Source: JAOUEA01 sp041287635
GTDB taxonomy: Bacteria; Actinomycetota; UBA4738; HRBIN12
Assembly (NCBI GenBank): GCA_041287635.1
Contig: JBGGNG010000101.1
Span: 1-16,026, forward strand
Length of the DNA: 16,026 nt
Direction: 5' to 3'
The stretch's first letter is position 1. Every line of letters starts with the position of its first letter. Positions 1 through 7,316 of this stretch are shown here, piece after piece. Under the pieces are notes generated by a model, which had not been told where the DNA came from, did no database searches, and saw only the letters and a program-made list of their open reading frames with translations. A program made the position numbers and the translations under genes.

Positions 1-776
1 ACGGCATTGAACGCGGGCGGGTGCTTCCACGTGCGATCGGCGCCGAATCGCCGGAGCGACGATTCGGCCGTGGCCACGGCCTGCCGCAGGGCGACCTCGT
101 CGCCGGTCGCCCGGTGCAGCAGCAGGTGAGCGCCGACCGGCGCGCCCTGGTTGTAGGTCCAGAGCGTGCCGGTCACCCGGCCCCGCGCGTCGACGTGGTC
201 GGCGTACAGACCGCCGCGCACGCGCAGGGTGCGATCGAGCCAGGCGAGCGTTCGCCGAGCGAACGCCAGGGTCTCGTCGTCGTGGTCGGCGAGGTGCAGC
301 CGCAGGGCGAGCTGCGCGGCGGGTGCCGCCGAGCAGGTGTGTCGCGCGCGACGCCGCTCGACCCAGCGCATGCCGCCGTCGGGATCCTGGCCCTCGCGCA
401 CGAACCGGAAGACCTTCCTCGCGCGCCGCAGCCAGCGCGCTTCGCCCGTCTGCAGGTGCAGCTGCTCGAAGCAGAGGCCGATCCACGCGTTGTCGTCGTA
501 ATACCTGCGGCGATCGCCGGGCGCGGGCAGGTAGCCGTCACCGGCCGCGTAGGGCCTGAGCCCGATCACGAAACGCTCGACGTCGTCGTACGCGCCGGTC
601 AGTTCCGCGAGGTCGATCGCGGCCGCGAGCACCTGGCTGACCGGCCAGACGGGCGCGCGGGTGCGGCGACCGGGCCTGTTTCGCACGACGATCGAGCCGT
701 GATCGCCGGGGCGCAGACAGGCCCGCGACAGCGACTCCCATGCCTGGAACGCCCGGTCCGCGCGCGACGTCGCCAC
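1..776 (-). CDS. GH76-like glycoside hydrolase, partial (3' end outside window)
   Basis: The minus strand is open from a GTG at 776 to the left edge (about 258 codons seen). The protein has the hallmark YYDDNAWIGL (about residues 92-101), matching the paired-aspartate catalytic motif of glycoside hydrolase family 76 (alpha-1,6-mannanase-like, alpha/alpha barrel), and a later WTYNQGAPVGAH segment, also typical of GH76. No signal peptide is visible at the N-terminus, so a cytoplasmic location is likely. The start is inferred: the upstream VOC gene stops with TGA in the same frame, leaving CGG GCC and then GTG, so translation is probably coupled with only 6 bases between genes. No ATG start exists. 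The neighbours (FAH-fold and VOC enzymes) do not suggest mannan degradation, so the substrate is uncertain. Family call fairly secure, substrate not. Confidence 0.78.
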   Translation of the reverse strand, partial: MATSRADRAFQAWESLSRACLRPGDHGSIVVRNRPGRRTRAPVWPVSQVLAAAIDLAELTGAYDDVERFVIGLRPYAAGDGYLPAPGDRRRYYDDNAWIGLCFEQLHLQTGEARWLRRARKVFRFVREGQDPDGGMRWVERRRARHTCSAAPAAQLALRLHLADHDDETLAFARRTLAWLDRTLRVRGGLYADHVDARGRVTGTLWTYNQGAPVGAHLLLHRATGDEVALRQAVATAESSLRRFGADRTWKHPPAFNA

Positions 777-782
777 GGCCCG

Positions 783-1151
783 TCAGGCGCCCGGTTCGAA
801 GAGCTCGACCACGTTGCCGGAGGGATCCTCGGCCAGGATCTGGCGCCCGCCGGGGCCTTCGACGACCTCGTTGCGGAAGACCACGCCTCTCGCACCGAGC
901 GCCTCGACGCGTTCGTCGAGGTCCCCCACCTCGATCACGAGCCGGTTCCAGCCTCCGGGTTCGGGGGTGCGGCCGTCGGGCATCGGCCGGGCCGCCGACG
1001 ACGTCGGGCCGGCGAGCCACAGGACGAGATCGTCCCGGCGCACGATCGCGATCGCGGGCCCGTAGCGCTCGACGAGCTCGAAGCCGAGACCGTCGACGTA
1101 GAACGCCAGCACGGCGCCGACGTCGTCCACCAGGTATCTGACCGTCGCCAT
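783..1151 (-). CDS. VOC-family (glyoxalase/bleomycin-resistance fold) protein
   Basis: A 122-aa protein beginning MATVRYLVDDVGAVLAFY and ending DPSGNVVELFEPGA. This is the usual single VOC unit pair: an N-terminal beta-alpha-beta module with a 'FYVDGLGFEL' signature, and a C-terminal module ending in the 'DPxGNxxEL' metal-site glutamate. Members bind a divalent metal and act as glyoxalases, dioxygenases, isomerases or resistance proteins; the substrate cannot be told. An ATG 48 bases further upstream is in frame, but the start at 1151 is preferred because GGAAGG (1166-1161) lies 9 bases upstream and the next gene ends at 1156. That ribosome site lies inside the 3' end of the FAH gene, so the two are probably co-transcribed and coupled. 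GH76 follows 6 bases downstream. Confidence 0.9.
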   Translation of the reverse strand: MATVRYLVDDVGAVLAFYVDGLGFELVERYGPAIAIVRRDDLVLWLAGPTSSAARPMPDGRTPEPGGWNRLVIEVGDLDERVEALGARGVVFRNEVVEGPGGRQILAEDPSGNVVELFEPGA

Positions 1152-1155
1152 CTGC

Positions 1156-2001
1156 TCAGTCCTTCCGTGGGGGCCGGACGCCCCGAAACTCCCAATCACC
1201 GCCGAGCGCCGTCGAGATCACTTCCTCGCTCTCGCTCGGCTGCGCGCCGACGTCGTCGCGCACGGGCACCGAGCCCTCGACGATCGTGTTCCGCAGCAGG
1301 CCGAGGCCATCGACCTCGACCTCGACGACATCCCCGGGCTGCACCGGGCGCGAGTTCGCGGGCGTGCCCGAGAGGATCACGTCACCGGGCTCGAGGGTGA
1401 TCGTGCGGGCGATGTCGGCGACGAGGTAGTGCATGTCCCAGATCATCTCGTCGGTGTTCCCGTCCTGGACGACCTCGTCGTTCACGCGCGTCTGCAGGCG
1501 CTTGCCGTGGAAGTCCCAGTCGGTCACGAGGCCGGGTCCGAGCGGGCAGAGCGAGTCCGAGCCCTTGACGCGCAACATGGAGCCGGCGTCGGTGTCACGG
1601 AAGTCGTGCAGCCCGTAGTCGTTGCCGATCGTGTAGCCCCGGATGTAGGCGTCGGCCTCGTCGGGCGCGATGTGGCGGCAGCGCTCGCCGATCACGATGC
1701 CGATCTCGCCCTCGTAGTTCAGGAACCGGCAGCGGGGCGGCCGCACGATCTCGCCCCCGTGCGCGTTCAACGACGAGATCGGCTTGTGGAAGTAGGTCGG
1801 CGCCGCCCCGAGCGTCGCCTGGAACTCGGCGCGCCGGCTCTCGTAGTTCAGGTGCACGCAGACGACCTTCGTCGGGTCGACGGGCGGCAGGTGGATCGGG
1901 TCGTCGAGCGGCATCACCCGGCCGTCGGGAGCCACGAGCTCATCGCCATCGCGCGTGACGGCGGTCGGAGCGCCGTCGAGAAGGATGCGTCTCGTCTCCA
2001 C
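1156..2001 (-). CDS. Fumarylacetoacetate hydrolase-family protein (HpaG/HHDD isomerase-like)
   Basis: A 281-aa FAH-fold enzyme. The metal-binding glutamates of the family are seen in LNYEGEIGIVIG (about E97 and E99), with the aspartate in TIGNDYG (about D128). A lysine-containing VKGSDSLCPLGP stretch and the C-terminal GDVILSGTPANSRPVQPGDVVEVEV block are also typical. Relatives cleave or isomerise C-C bonds of 2-oxo-diacids in aromatic catabolism (hydroxyhepta-diene-dioate isomerase, oxopentene-tricarboxylate decarboxylase) or decarboxylate oxaloacetate; the exact substrate is unknown. The start is placed at GTG 2001, not an ATG at 2061, because GGAAGGGGG (2017-2009) sits 7 bases upstream and the longer form would run into the divergent promoter. 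First gene of an apparent FAH-VOC-GH76 operon (gaps of 4 and 6 bases). Confidence 0.9.
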   Translation of the reverse strand: METRRILLDGAPTAVTRDGDELVAPDGRVMPLDDPIHLPPVDPTKVVCVHLNYESRRAEFQATLGAAPTYFHKPISSLNAHGGEIVRPPRCRFLNYEGEIGIVIGERCRHIAPDEADAYIRGYTIGNDYGLHDFRDTDAGSMLRVKGSDSLCPLGPGLVTDWDFHGKRLQTRVNDEVVQDGNTDEMIWDMHYLVADIARTITLEPGDVILSGTPANSRPVQPGDVVEVEVDGLGLLRNTIVEGSVPVRDDVGAQPSESEEVISTALGGDWEFRGVRPPRKD

Positions 2002-2041
2002 CGGCGGTCCCCCTTCCGTGCGGTCGTTCGTGGCCGAAGCG

Positions 2042-2048
2042 TACGATA
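2042..2048. promoter_or_regulatory. Overlapping divergent -10 boxes (TACGATA)
   Basis: TACGAT on the plus strand (2042-2047) is a TANNNT -10 box whose expected start point falls on the GTG at 2055, giving a leaderless transcript for the acetoacetate-decarboxylase-like gene. On the minus strand the same bases offset by one read TATCGT (2048-2043), another TANNNT box that would produce a leader of roughly 35 bases carrying the FAH ribosome site. No convincing -35 box is seen on either side. The whole divergent intergenic space is only 53 bases. Confidence 0.5.
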
Positions 2049-2054
2049 GGCGAC

Positions 2055-2843
2055 GTGTCACGGGAGCTGCGAGGGTTCATGCTGCCACGCACGCCCGAGG
2101 GTCGTGCGTCGATCGTGCCGAGCCCTCCGTGGCACTACTCGGGCGACGTGCTCACGATCGAGTACCGCACCGACCCGGCCAACGTCGAGGCCCTGCTGCC
2201 GTCGGGTGTCGACCTCGCCACTGAGGACCCCGGGGCCGTCGCGATCATCTGGGCCGACTGGCAGTCCTGCTCGGACGCGGGCGACGAGCTGCTCGACCCC
2301 GTGCGCTCGCAATACAAGGAAGCGTACGTCGTCGTGCAGTGCACGTACGCGGGCGAGACCTACTCTCGATGCGTCTACATCTGGGTCGACAAGGACTTCG
2401 CGCTCGCGCGCGGCTGGTACCAGGGCTACCCGAAGAAGCTCGGCCAGATCTGGATGACGCGCCCCGTCGCGGTCGGAAAGGCGGGCCCGCGGCTCGAGCC
2501 GGGGGGCCGATTCGGCGCGACGCTCGCCGCGAACGACCGTCGCCTGGCCGAGGTGACGCTCAACCTCACCGGCCAGAGCGAGACCGGCGGGTTCGTGAAC
2601 GCCCTGCCGATGCTGCACTCGCGGTACATGCCGAACATCGACCCCGCCGGCGCGCCGCCGCTCGACGAGCTGGTGACGATGCGCTCGCGCGACGTCGAGC
2701 TCGGGCCGGTCTACGTAGGGGAGCCGACGGTGACGCTCTTCGAGGCTCCCACGGAGGAGCTCGCGGCGCTGGAGCCGATCGAGACGATCGCCGGCTACTG
2801 GCGCCAGGTCGGCGCCACCTTCGCCGGTGGCACCACCGTGTAG
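2055..2843 (+). CDS. Acetoacetate decarboxylase-family protein
   Basis: A 262-aa protein of the acetoacetate decarboxylase (ADC) fold. GYPKKLG (about residues 124-130) matches the family's catalytic Lys-Lys pair, in which one lysine forms a Schiff base with a beta-keto acid; YKEA upstream contains a likely active-site glutamate. Length matches the family (about 240-270 aa). Many actinobacterial ADC-like proteins are not true acetoacetate decarboxylases, so a decarboxylase/aldolase acting on another keto acid is equally possible. Start: GTG 2055 fits a leaderless transcript from the -10 at 2042; ATG 2079, with GAGGG just upstream, is the alternative and removes 8 residues. It is divergent from the FAH operon and followed 11 bases later by a second FAH-family gene, suggesting a keto-acid or aromatic catabolic neighbourhood. 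Confidence 0.86.
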   Translation: MSRELRGFMLPRTPEGRASIVPSPPWHYSGDVLTIEYRTDPANVEALLPSGVDLATEDPGAVAIIWADWQSCSDAGDELLDPVRSQYKEAYVVVQCTYAGETYSRCVYIWVDKDFALARGWYQGYPKKLGQIWMTRPVAVGKAGPRLEPGGRFGATLAANDRRLAEVTLNLTGQSETGGFVNALPMLHSRYMPNIDPAGAPPLDELVTMRSRDVELGPVYVGEPTVTLFEAPTEELAALEPIETIAGYWRQVGATFAGGTTV

Positions 2844-2846
2844 CCT
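2841..2846 (+). promoter_or_regulatory. -10 box, leaderless promoter of FAH2-gltX
   Basis: TAGCCT followed by 8 bases and the ATG at 2855. It overlaps the stop codon of the preceding gene. Spacing places the transcription start at or next to the start codon, and no Shine-Dalgarno sequence is present. No clear -35. Confidence 0.45.
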
Positions 2847-2854
2847 CGGGCGTC

Positions 2855-3613
2855 ATGCGACTCCTGCGCTTCCGTCATGGTGACCGCATCGCGACGGGCG
2901 TCGCTGAGACCGGAGACGACACCGTCCGCGTGCTCGGGGGCACGTTCTTCGAAGATCCACTGCCGACGGGCGAGGAGCTCGCGCTCGACGGGCTGCACCT
3001 GCTCGCGCCGGTGCTGCCCTCCAAGCTCGTCTGCGTGGGCAAGAACTACGAGGCGCACGCCGCTGAGTGGGGCCAGACCGTGCCCGAGGAACCGTTGCTG
3101 TTCCTGAAGCCCTCGACGGCCGTCCTCGGGCCGAACGACGCGATCACGCTGCTGCCGATCAGCCGGCGCATCGACTACGAGGGCGAGCTCGTGGTCGTGA
3201 TCGGTCGTCTCGCGAAGGACATCAGGGCCGAAGACGCCTACCGTGTGATCCTCGGCTACACCTGCGGGAACGACGTCACCCTGCGGACCCTGCAAAAGAC
3301 CGACGACCAGTGGGCTCGCGCCAAGGGTTTCGACGGCTCCGCGCCGATCGGTCCGTGGATCGAGACCGACCTCGACCCGAACGACGTGGTCGTCGAGGCC
3401 CGACTCAACGGCGAGGTCCGCCAGCGCGCGAGCACCGTCGACATGGTCTTCGGCGTCGCGACCCTGATCGAGTACATCACCTCGTTCATGACGCTGCTGC
3501 CCGGCGACATGATCATGACCGGCACCCCCGAGGGCGTCGGCAAGCTCACCCCCGGCGACGTGGTCGAGGTCGACGTCGATGGCGTGGGCACGCTCGCCAA
3601 CACGGTGCGATGA
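2855..3613 (+). CDS. FAH-family hydrolase/isomerase linked to gltX
   Basis: A 252-aa single-domain FAH-fold protein. The metal ligands are visible in RIDYEGELVVVIG (E109, E111) and YTCGNDVT (D140). LPSKLVCVGKNYEAHAAE near residue 55 and GDMIMTGTPEGVG near the C-terminus are characteristic of the YcgM/FAHD1-type group (acylpyruvate hydrolase or oxaloacetate decarboxylase) as well as annotated HHDD isomerases. It is not a close duplicate of the FAH gene at 1156-2001: the N-terminus and the KGFDGSAPIGP loop differ. Its TGA overlaps the gltX ATG (ATGA), so the two are translationally coupled. An FAH-like gene directly before the glutamyl-tRNA synthetase gene is also found in Mycobacterium tuberculosis (Rv2993c-Rv2992c, from memory). 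ATG 2855 is chosen from the leaderless -10 spacing. Confidence 0.92.
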   Translation: MRLLRFRHGDRIATGVAETGDDTVRVLGGTFFEDPLPTGEELALDGLHLLAPVLPSKLVCVGKNYEAHAAEWGQTVPEEPLLFLKPSTAVLGPNDAITLLPISRRIDYEGELVVVIGRLAKDIRAEDAYRVILGYTCGNDVTLRTLQKTDDQWARAKGFDGSAPIGPWIETDLDPNDVVVEARLNGEVRQRASTVDMVFGVATLIEYITSFMTLLPGDMIMTGTPEGVGKLTPGDVVEVDVDGVGTLANTVR

Positions 3614-5043
3614 GCGGCGCGACGGTCCGCTGCCGGTTCGCGCCCGCGCCGAGCGGCTCCCTGCACGTGGGGAACGTTCGCAGCGCGCTCTTCTCGTGGC
3701 TGTTCGCTCGCCACCAGAACGGCGCGTTCGTCCTGCGGGTCGAGGACACCGACGCGAGCCGCGTCACCGAGGAGGCCGTCGCCGGCGTGCTCGAGGACCT
3801 GCGGTGGCTCGGCATCGACCACGACGAGGGGCCCGACGTCGGCGGGTCGCATGCTCCGTACCGCCAATCCCAGCGCCTCGACCTCTACCGGGAGCACGCG
3901 GATCGGCTGCTCGCCAAGGGCGACGCGTACCGCTGCTACTGCACAGCCGAGGAGCTGGAGGATCGCCGGAAGGCCGCGATGGCCGCCGGAGAGGCCCCCG
4001 GGTACGACGGCCACTGCCGTGACCTCACCGCCGAGACGATCGCGGCGTTCGATGCCGAGGGGCGAGCGTCGGTCGTGCGGTTCCGCATGCCCGACCACGA
4101 GTGGGTGGTCGACGACGTCGTGAAGGGCGAGGTGCGCTTCGCCGCCGGCCAGCTCCGTGACTTCGTGCTGCTGCGCTCCGACGGCTCGCCCGTCTTCCTG
4201 CTGGCCGTGGCGGTCGACGACATGCTGATGGGCATCACGCACGTCGTCCGCGGCGACGACCTGCTCGCGAGCGCGCCTCGCAACGCGGCGGTGATCCAGG
4301 CGCTGGGTGGCACGCAGCCCCGCTACGCGCACGTCCCGCAGGTGCTCGGTCCCGACCGCCAACCGCTCTCGAAGCGTCACGGCTCGACAAGCGTCGAGTC
4401 GTTCCGAGAACAGGGGTTCCTGCCCGAGGCGATCGTGAACTACCTCGCCCTGCTCGGATGGTCGCCGGGTGACGACCGCGAGGTGCTCTCTCGCGAGGAG
4501 TTGATCGAGGCCTTCGACCTCGAGCGCGTCTCGTCGAACCCGGCAGCCTTCGACACCGAGAAGCTGACCTGGCTGAACAACCGCTACATCCAGTCGCTCG
4601 ACGACGACGACCTCGCCGCCCGCTGCCTTCACTTCCTCACCGAGGACGGCTTGATGCCCGACCCGGCCACGCTGCGCTCGGCGATGCCCCTCGTGAAGGA
4701 ACGCATGAAGACCCTGACCGAGGCCCCGGTGCTGTTGCGGTTCCTGTTCACGGACGACCTCGAGCTGAACGAGAAGGCGGCAGGGTTGGTCGCCAAGGCC
4801 CCCGACGGGTACCTCGCGCGCGCCGCCGATGCCCTCGAGGGCATCGACCCGTGGACCGTGGATGCGATCGCCGGCGCCCTCGACGCGCTGGCTGTGGGCG
4901 AAGGGCTCAGCCGCACGAAGGCGTTCCAGCCCGTGCGGGCGGCGGTGACGGGGTCGAACGTGTCACCGCCGCTGCCCGAGTCGCTCGAGTTGCTCGGCCG
5001 TGAACGCACGCTCGAGCGGCTGCGCCAAGCCGTCGTCGGCTAG
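3610..5043 (+). CDS. gltX: Glutamyl-tRNA synthetase
   Basis: A 477-aa class I aminoacyl-tRNA synthetase, full length for bacterial GluRS. The ATP-binding HIGH-type motif appears as SGSLHVGN (15-22) and the KMSKS loop as PLSKR (252-256). A GluRS zinc site like that of E. coli is present: C109-x-C111 with Y132 and C136. FAPAPSG, RVEDTD and LRWLGIDHDEGPDVGG are standard GluRS blocks; the C-terminal half (LTWLNNRYIQ onward) is the helical anticodon-binding domain. It charges tRNA-Glu in the cytoplasm. Whether it also charges tRNA-Gln cannot be decided from the motifs seen. Start at ATG 3610 overlaps the previous stop. Remnants of a tRNA-Glu gene, its substrate, occur at the right end of the window, but this is probably coincidental. 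Confidence 0.98.
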   Translation: MSGATVRCRFAPAPSGSLHVGNVRSALFSWLFARHQNGAFVLRVEDTDASRVTEEAVAGVLEDLRWLGIDHDEGPDVGGSHAPYRQSQRLDLYREHADRLLAKGDAYRCYCTAEELEDRRKAAMAAGEAPGYDGHCRDLTAETIAAFDAEGRASVVRFRMPDHEWVVDDVVKGEVRFAAGQLRDFVLLRSDGSPVFLLAVAVDDMLMGITHVVRGDDLLASAPRNAAVIQALGGTQPRYAHVPQVLGPDRQPLSKRHGSTSVESFREQGFLPEAIVNYLALLGWSPGDDREVLSREELIEAFDLERVSSNPAAFDTEKLTWLNNRYIQSLDDDDLAARCLHFLTEDGLMPDPATLRSAMPLVKERMKTLTEAPVLLRFLFTDDLELNEKAAGLVAKAPDGYLARAADALEGIDPWTVDAIAGALDALAVGEGLSRTKAFQPVRAAVTGSNVSPPLPESLELLGRERTLERLRQAVVG

Positions 5044-5073
5044 TCCGTAGTGGACTAGCCCGTCCAGACGGCT
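5041..5073 (+). terminator. Two adjacent hairpins after gltX
   Basis: TAGTCC (5041-5046) and GGACTA (5052-5057) form a perfect 6-bp stem with a 5-base loop that includes the gltX stop codon. It is followed by a second stem, AGCC(C)GTC/GACGGCT (5057-5073), with one bulged base. No T-tract follows, so this would be a non-canonical terminator or a 3'-end stabiliser. Confidence 0.4.
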
Positions 5074-5095
5074 CAAGTGGTGCCCGCCGGGCCCC

Positions 5096-5101
5096 GATAC
5101 C
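5096..5101 (+). promoter_or_regulatory. Possible -10 box of the amidase gene
   Basis: GATACC six bases before ATG 5108, with no Shine-Dalgarno sequence. It resembles the GATACT-ATG arrangement at 9916 and the other leaderless starts in the window, but it lacks the terminal T of TANNNT, so the call is weak. Confidence 0.3.
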
Positions 5102-5107
5102 TGCCGC

Positions 5108-5854
5108 ATGGGGGACCGGACCGTCCGTCGGGCGAGCCTCGGGAGCATCGTGGCGATCGTCGTGCTGGCGACGGCCCTGATGCCTTCGACCACCGTGCCA
5201 CTCGCGGCCACGCCCCGATCGGATCCCGGGTGGGACCTGCGTCCTCAGATCATGTGGAAGCCGATCCCCTTCCCCGACCTGCGCAAGGAGCAGATGGCCG
5301 CCTACTCCCAGCGGCACTACGGCAGGCGGGGGTGGCTCCTTCCGGATCCAGCGGTGATCGTGGAGCACGTCACCGGCGACTCCTCATTCGACAGTGTGTG
5401 GAGCACGTTCGCCTCGAACGCCCGCGATCTCGGCGAGAAGCCGGGCACGTGCGCGCACTTCCTGATCGATACCGACGGCACGATCTATCAGCTCGCCGAT
5501 CGCGAGGTGAGGTGCCGGCACACGATCGGGCTGAACCACGTCTCCCTCGGCATCGACCACGTCGGACGTAGCGCGCGTGACGTGTTGCGCAACCCGGCCA
5601 TGATGCGGTCGTCGTTGCGCCTCACGCTGTGGCTGATGGCCAGCTACGGCATCGAGGTGCGCAACGTGATCGGCGACGCCGAGAGCCTCGAGAGCCCGTA
5701 CCGCCTGGAGCGATACGCCGCCTGGCGATGCATGACCCACGACGACCTCGGGCATCGCGAGATGCGGCGCTACCGCGATCGGCTGAGGGACATCGCCCGT
5801 TCGAACGACGTCCCCGTCGGCCCATCGCCCGAGTGGGTCGACCCCCGCTGTTGA
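5108..5854 (+). CDS. Secreted N-acetylmuramoyl-L-alanine amidase/PGRP-like protein
   Basis: A 248-aa protein. Residues 1-35 form a signal peptide: RR-containing n-region, hydrophobic core SIVAIVVLATALM, then a probable AxA-type cleavage region near PLAATP. The rest resembles the amidase_2/peptidoglycan-recognition fold, which hydrolyses the bond between muramic acid and the stem peptide outside the membrane. Visible landmarks are IVEHVTGDSSFDSVWSTF (H87 as first zinc ligand), GTCAHFLIDTDGTIYQL, the family's 'N..S.GID..G' box as LNHVSLGIDHVG, and THDDLG (H211) where the last His of the zinc site is expected. The canonical trailing DPG is absent, so catalytic activity is likely but not certain. 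It lies alone between hairpins and has its own putative leaderless promoter. Confidence 0.82.
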   Translation: MGDRTVRRASLGSIVAIVVLATALMPSTTVPLAATPRSDPGWDLRPQIMWKPIPFPDLRKEQMAAYSQRHYGRRGWLLPDPAVIVEHVTGDSSFDSVWSTFASNARDLGEKPGTCAHFLIDTDGTIYQLADREVRCRHTIGLNHVSLGIDHVGRSARDVLRNPAMMRSSLRLTLWLMASYGIEVRNVIGDAESLESPYRLERYAAWRCMTHDDLGHREMRRYRDRLRDIARSNDVPVGPSPEWVDPRC

Positions 5855-5866
5855 TGCACCTTCCCT

Positions 5867-5881
5867 AGCCCGTCCGGGGCT
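5867..5881. terminator. Small hairpin downstream of the amidase gene
   Basis: AGCCC (5867-5871), a five-base loop and GGGCT (5877-5881). It is GC-rich, has no T-tract and sits 10 bases after the stop codon at 5854. Weak terminator candidate. Confidence 0.3.
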
Positions 5882-5927
5882 CCGCAGATTGGCCCGACCG
5901 GCCGATGCGAGCCCGTCCGCGACCGCC

Positions 5928-5933
5928 TAGAGT
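5928..5933 (+). promoter_or_regulatory. -10 box, leaderless promoter of the MFS gene
   Basis: TAGAGT, then eight bases, then GTG 5942. No Shine-Dalgarno sequence occurs between them. This is the same geometry as at 2841 and 7303. Confidence 0.45.
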
Positions 5934-5941
5934 CCCGCTTC

Positions 5942-7282
5942 GTGAACGGTCCGCTGCGTGGGCGCGATTTCCGACTGCTCACGCTGTCCACGGGTCTGTC
6001 GGCGCTCGGCGACGAGCTGGCGCTGATCGCCCTCACGATCAAGGTGGCGGAGCTCACCGGCTCCGGATGGGCCGTCGCGGCGTTGCTGCTGTGCGGGGTG
6101 CTGCCGCTCGTGATCTTCGCGCCGTCGGCCGGGGTGATCGTCGACAACTACGAGACGCGCAGGACCCTCGCGATCGCCACTGCGATCCAAGCGGCCCTGG
6201 CCGTGGGACTCGCGTTCTCGGGCGAGCTGCCGATGATCCTGATGCTCACGTTCCTGCTCGGCACGGCCTCGGCGGTCGAGAACCCGTCGATCTACACCCT
6301 CGTGCCGCGCGTCGTCGGCGACGAGCACGCCACCGAGGGGAACGCCTACCTCGAGGGCGCCCGCTACACGGGCATGATCGCCGGCCCGGTGCTGGCCGGC
6401 TCCCTCGCAGCCGGGGTGGGCACCGAGGTCGCCCTGCTGGTCGACGCGGCCACCTTCATCGTGATCGCGGTGGCGGCGCTGCTGTTGCGGGTGCGGCGCG
6501 CGGTCCCCGAGGAGTCCCGCCTCGAGGAGGGCGCGGCTCGGCAGGGGTTCCGCGTCATCAGGGGCGACCGCGTGCTCGTGGTCGCGTTCACGGTGATCGG
6601 CGCGGTGATCCTCTTCGCGGCCATGGACAACGTGGCCGAGGTGTTCTTCGCGACCGACACGCTCGGCGTGGGTGCCTGGGGGTACGGGGTGCTCGCCTCC
6701 GCGTGGCTCGTGGGCATGGTGGGAGGGGCCACCCTGATCGCCCGCCGTCTCCGCGACGAACGGCTGCTCTGGTCGATGGCGCTGGCCGCGGTGGTGAACG
6801 GCGTCGCCGTCTTCGCTGCGGCCGCCGCGGCGATGTTCCCGCTCGCGGTCGCCCTCTTCGTCGTGGGCGGCCTCGCGAACGGTGTGGAGACCGTCGCGAT
6901 GCGGAGCCTAATCGTGCATCACGTCGCCGACCGGTTCCGCGGACGTGCGTTCGCCTCGTACGGCGCGTTGGTCAACGGCATGCAGATCGGTGCGACCGCG
7001 GCGGCCGGGGCCATCGTGGCCGGGCTCGGCGGCCGCGCGGCGCTCCTGATCGGCGGCGCCGGGACCGCGCTCGCGGGTCTCGCCGGGCTCATCGCCGCCA
7101 GATCGCTCGACCGACGAGCGGCAGCGGCGAAAGAAGCGCCCGCTGCGCGGGCGGCCACCGTGCTCGTGCCCGAGCCTCAGCCCACAGCCGAGCCTCAGCG
7201 CCTGCCCGAGCGCGTGGCGGGGGCATCTCGTGTCACCCGGCTTCCCGAGTCCGAACCGGTGGAGCGCGTGATCGACCCCTGA
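5942..7282 (+). CDS. Major facilitator superfamily transporter
   Basis: A 446-aa polytopic membrane protein with about 12 hydrophobic segments (the first around residues 10-30, the last ending near residue 390), then a hydrophilic Ala/Pro/Glu-rich tail of about 55 residues predicted to lie in the cytoplasm. The loop after TM2 carries AGVIVDNYETRRTL, a version of the MFS motif A ('G.laDr.grr'). The N-terminal RDFRLLTLSTGLSALGDELALIAL is typical of the MFS_3/enterobactin-exporter-like (EntS) group of drug or metabolite exporters. Substrate unknown. The start is GTG 5942, eight bases after a TAGAGT -10. The gene ends 31 bases before the P-type ATPase start, which seems to have its own promoter. 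Confidence 0.9.
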   Translation: MNGPLRGRDFRLLTLSTGLSALGDELALIALTIKVAELTGSGWAVAALLLCGVLPLVIFAPSAGVIVDNYETRRTLAIATAIQAALAVGLAFSGELPMILMLTFLLGTASAVENPSIYTLVPRVVGDEHATEGNAYLEGARYTGMIAGPVLAGSLAAGVGTEVALLVDAATFIVIAVAALLLRVRRAVPEESRLEEGAARQGFRVIRGDRVLVVAFTVIGAVILFAAMDNVAEVFFATDTLGVGAWGYGVLASAWLVGMVGGATLIARRLRDERLLWSMALAAVVNGVAVFAAAAAAMFPLAVALFVVGGLANGVETVAMRSLIVHHVADRFRGRAFASYGALVNGMQIGATAAAGAIVAGLGGRAALLIGGAGTALAGLAGLIAARSLDRRAAAAKEAPAARAATVLVPEPQPTAEPQRLPERVAGASRVTRLPESEPVERVIDP

Positions 7283-7302
7283 GGAGAGCCCTCACCTCGG
7301 GC

Positions 7303-7308
7303 TAGGCT
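7303..7308 (+). promoter_or_regulatory. -10 box, leaderless promoter of the P-type ATPase
   Basis: TAGGCT, then eight bases, then ATG 7317. An in-frame GTG at 7314 would be only five bases away, so ATG 7317 fits the leaderless geometry seen elsewhere in the window. A small inverted repeat, AGCCC/GGGCT (7287-7303), ends on the first base of the box and may be the weak terminator of the MFS gene. Confidence 0.45.
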
Positions 7309-7316
7309 CACGGGTG

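Noticed and set aside
21..1400. Long plus-strand open frame (459 codons)
   Set aside because: Covers three minus-strand genes with clear motifs (GH76, VOC, FAH); the product is low complexity and has no start signals.
3067..3609. N-terminal extension of gltX
   Set aside because: The extension is Arg-rich shadow of FAH2; GluRS homologues start just before the FAPAPSG motif, and ATG 3610 overlaps the previous stop.
3256..4632. Minus-strand frame opposite FAH2 and gltX
   Set aside because: Antisense shadow of gltX; no family features.
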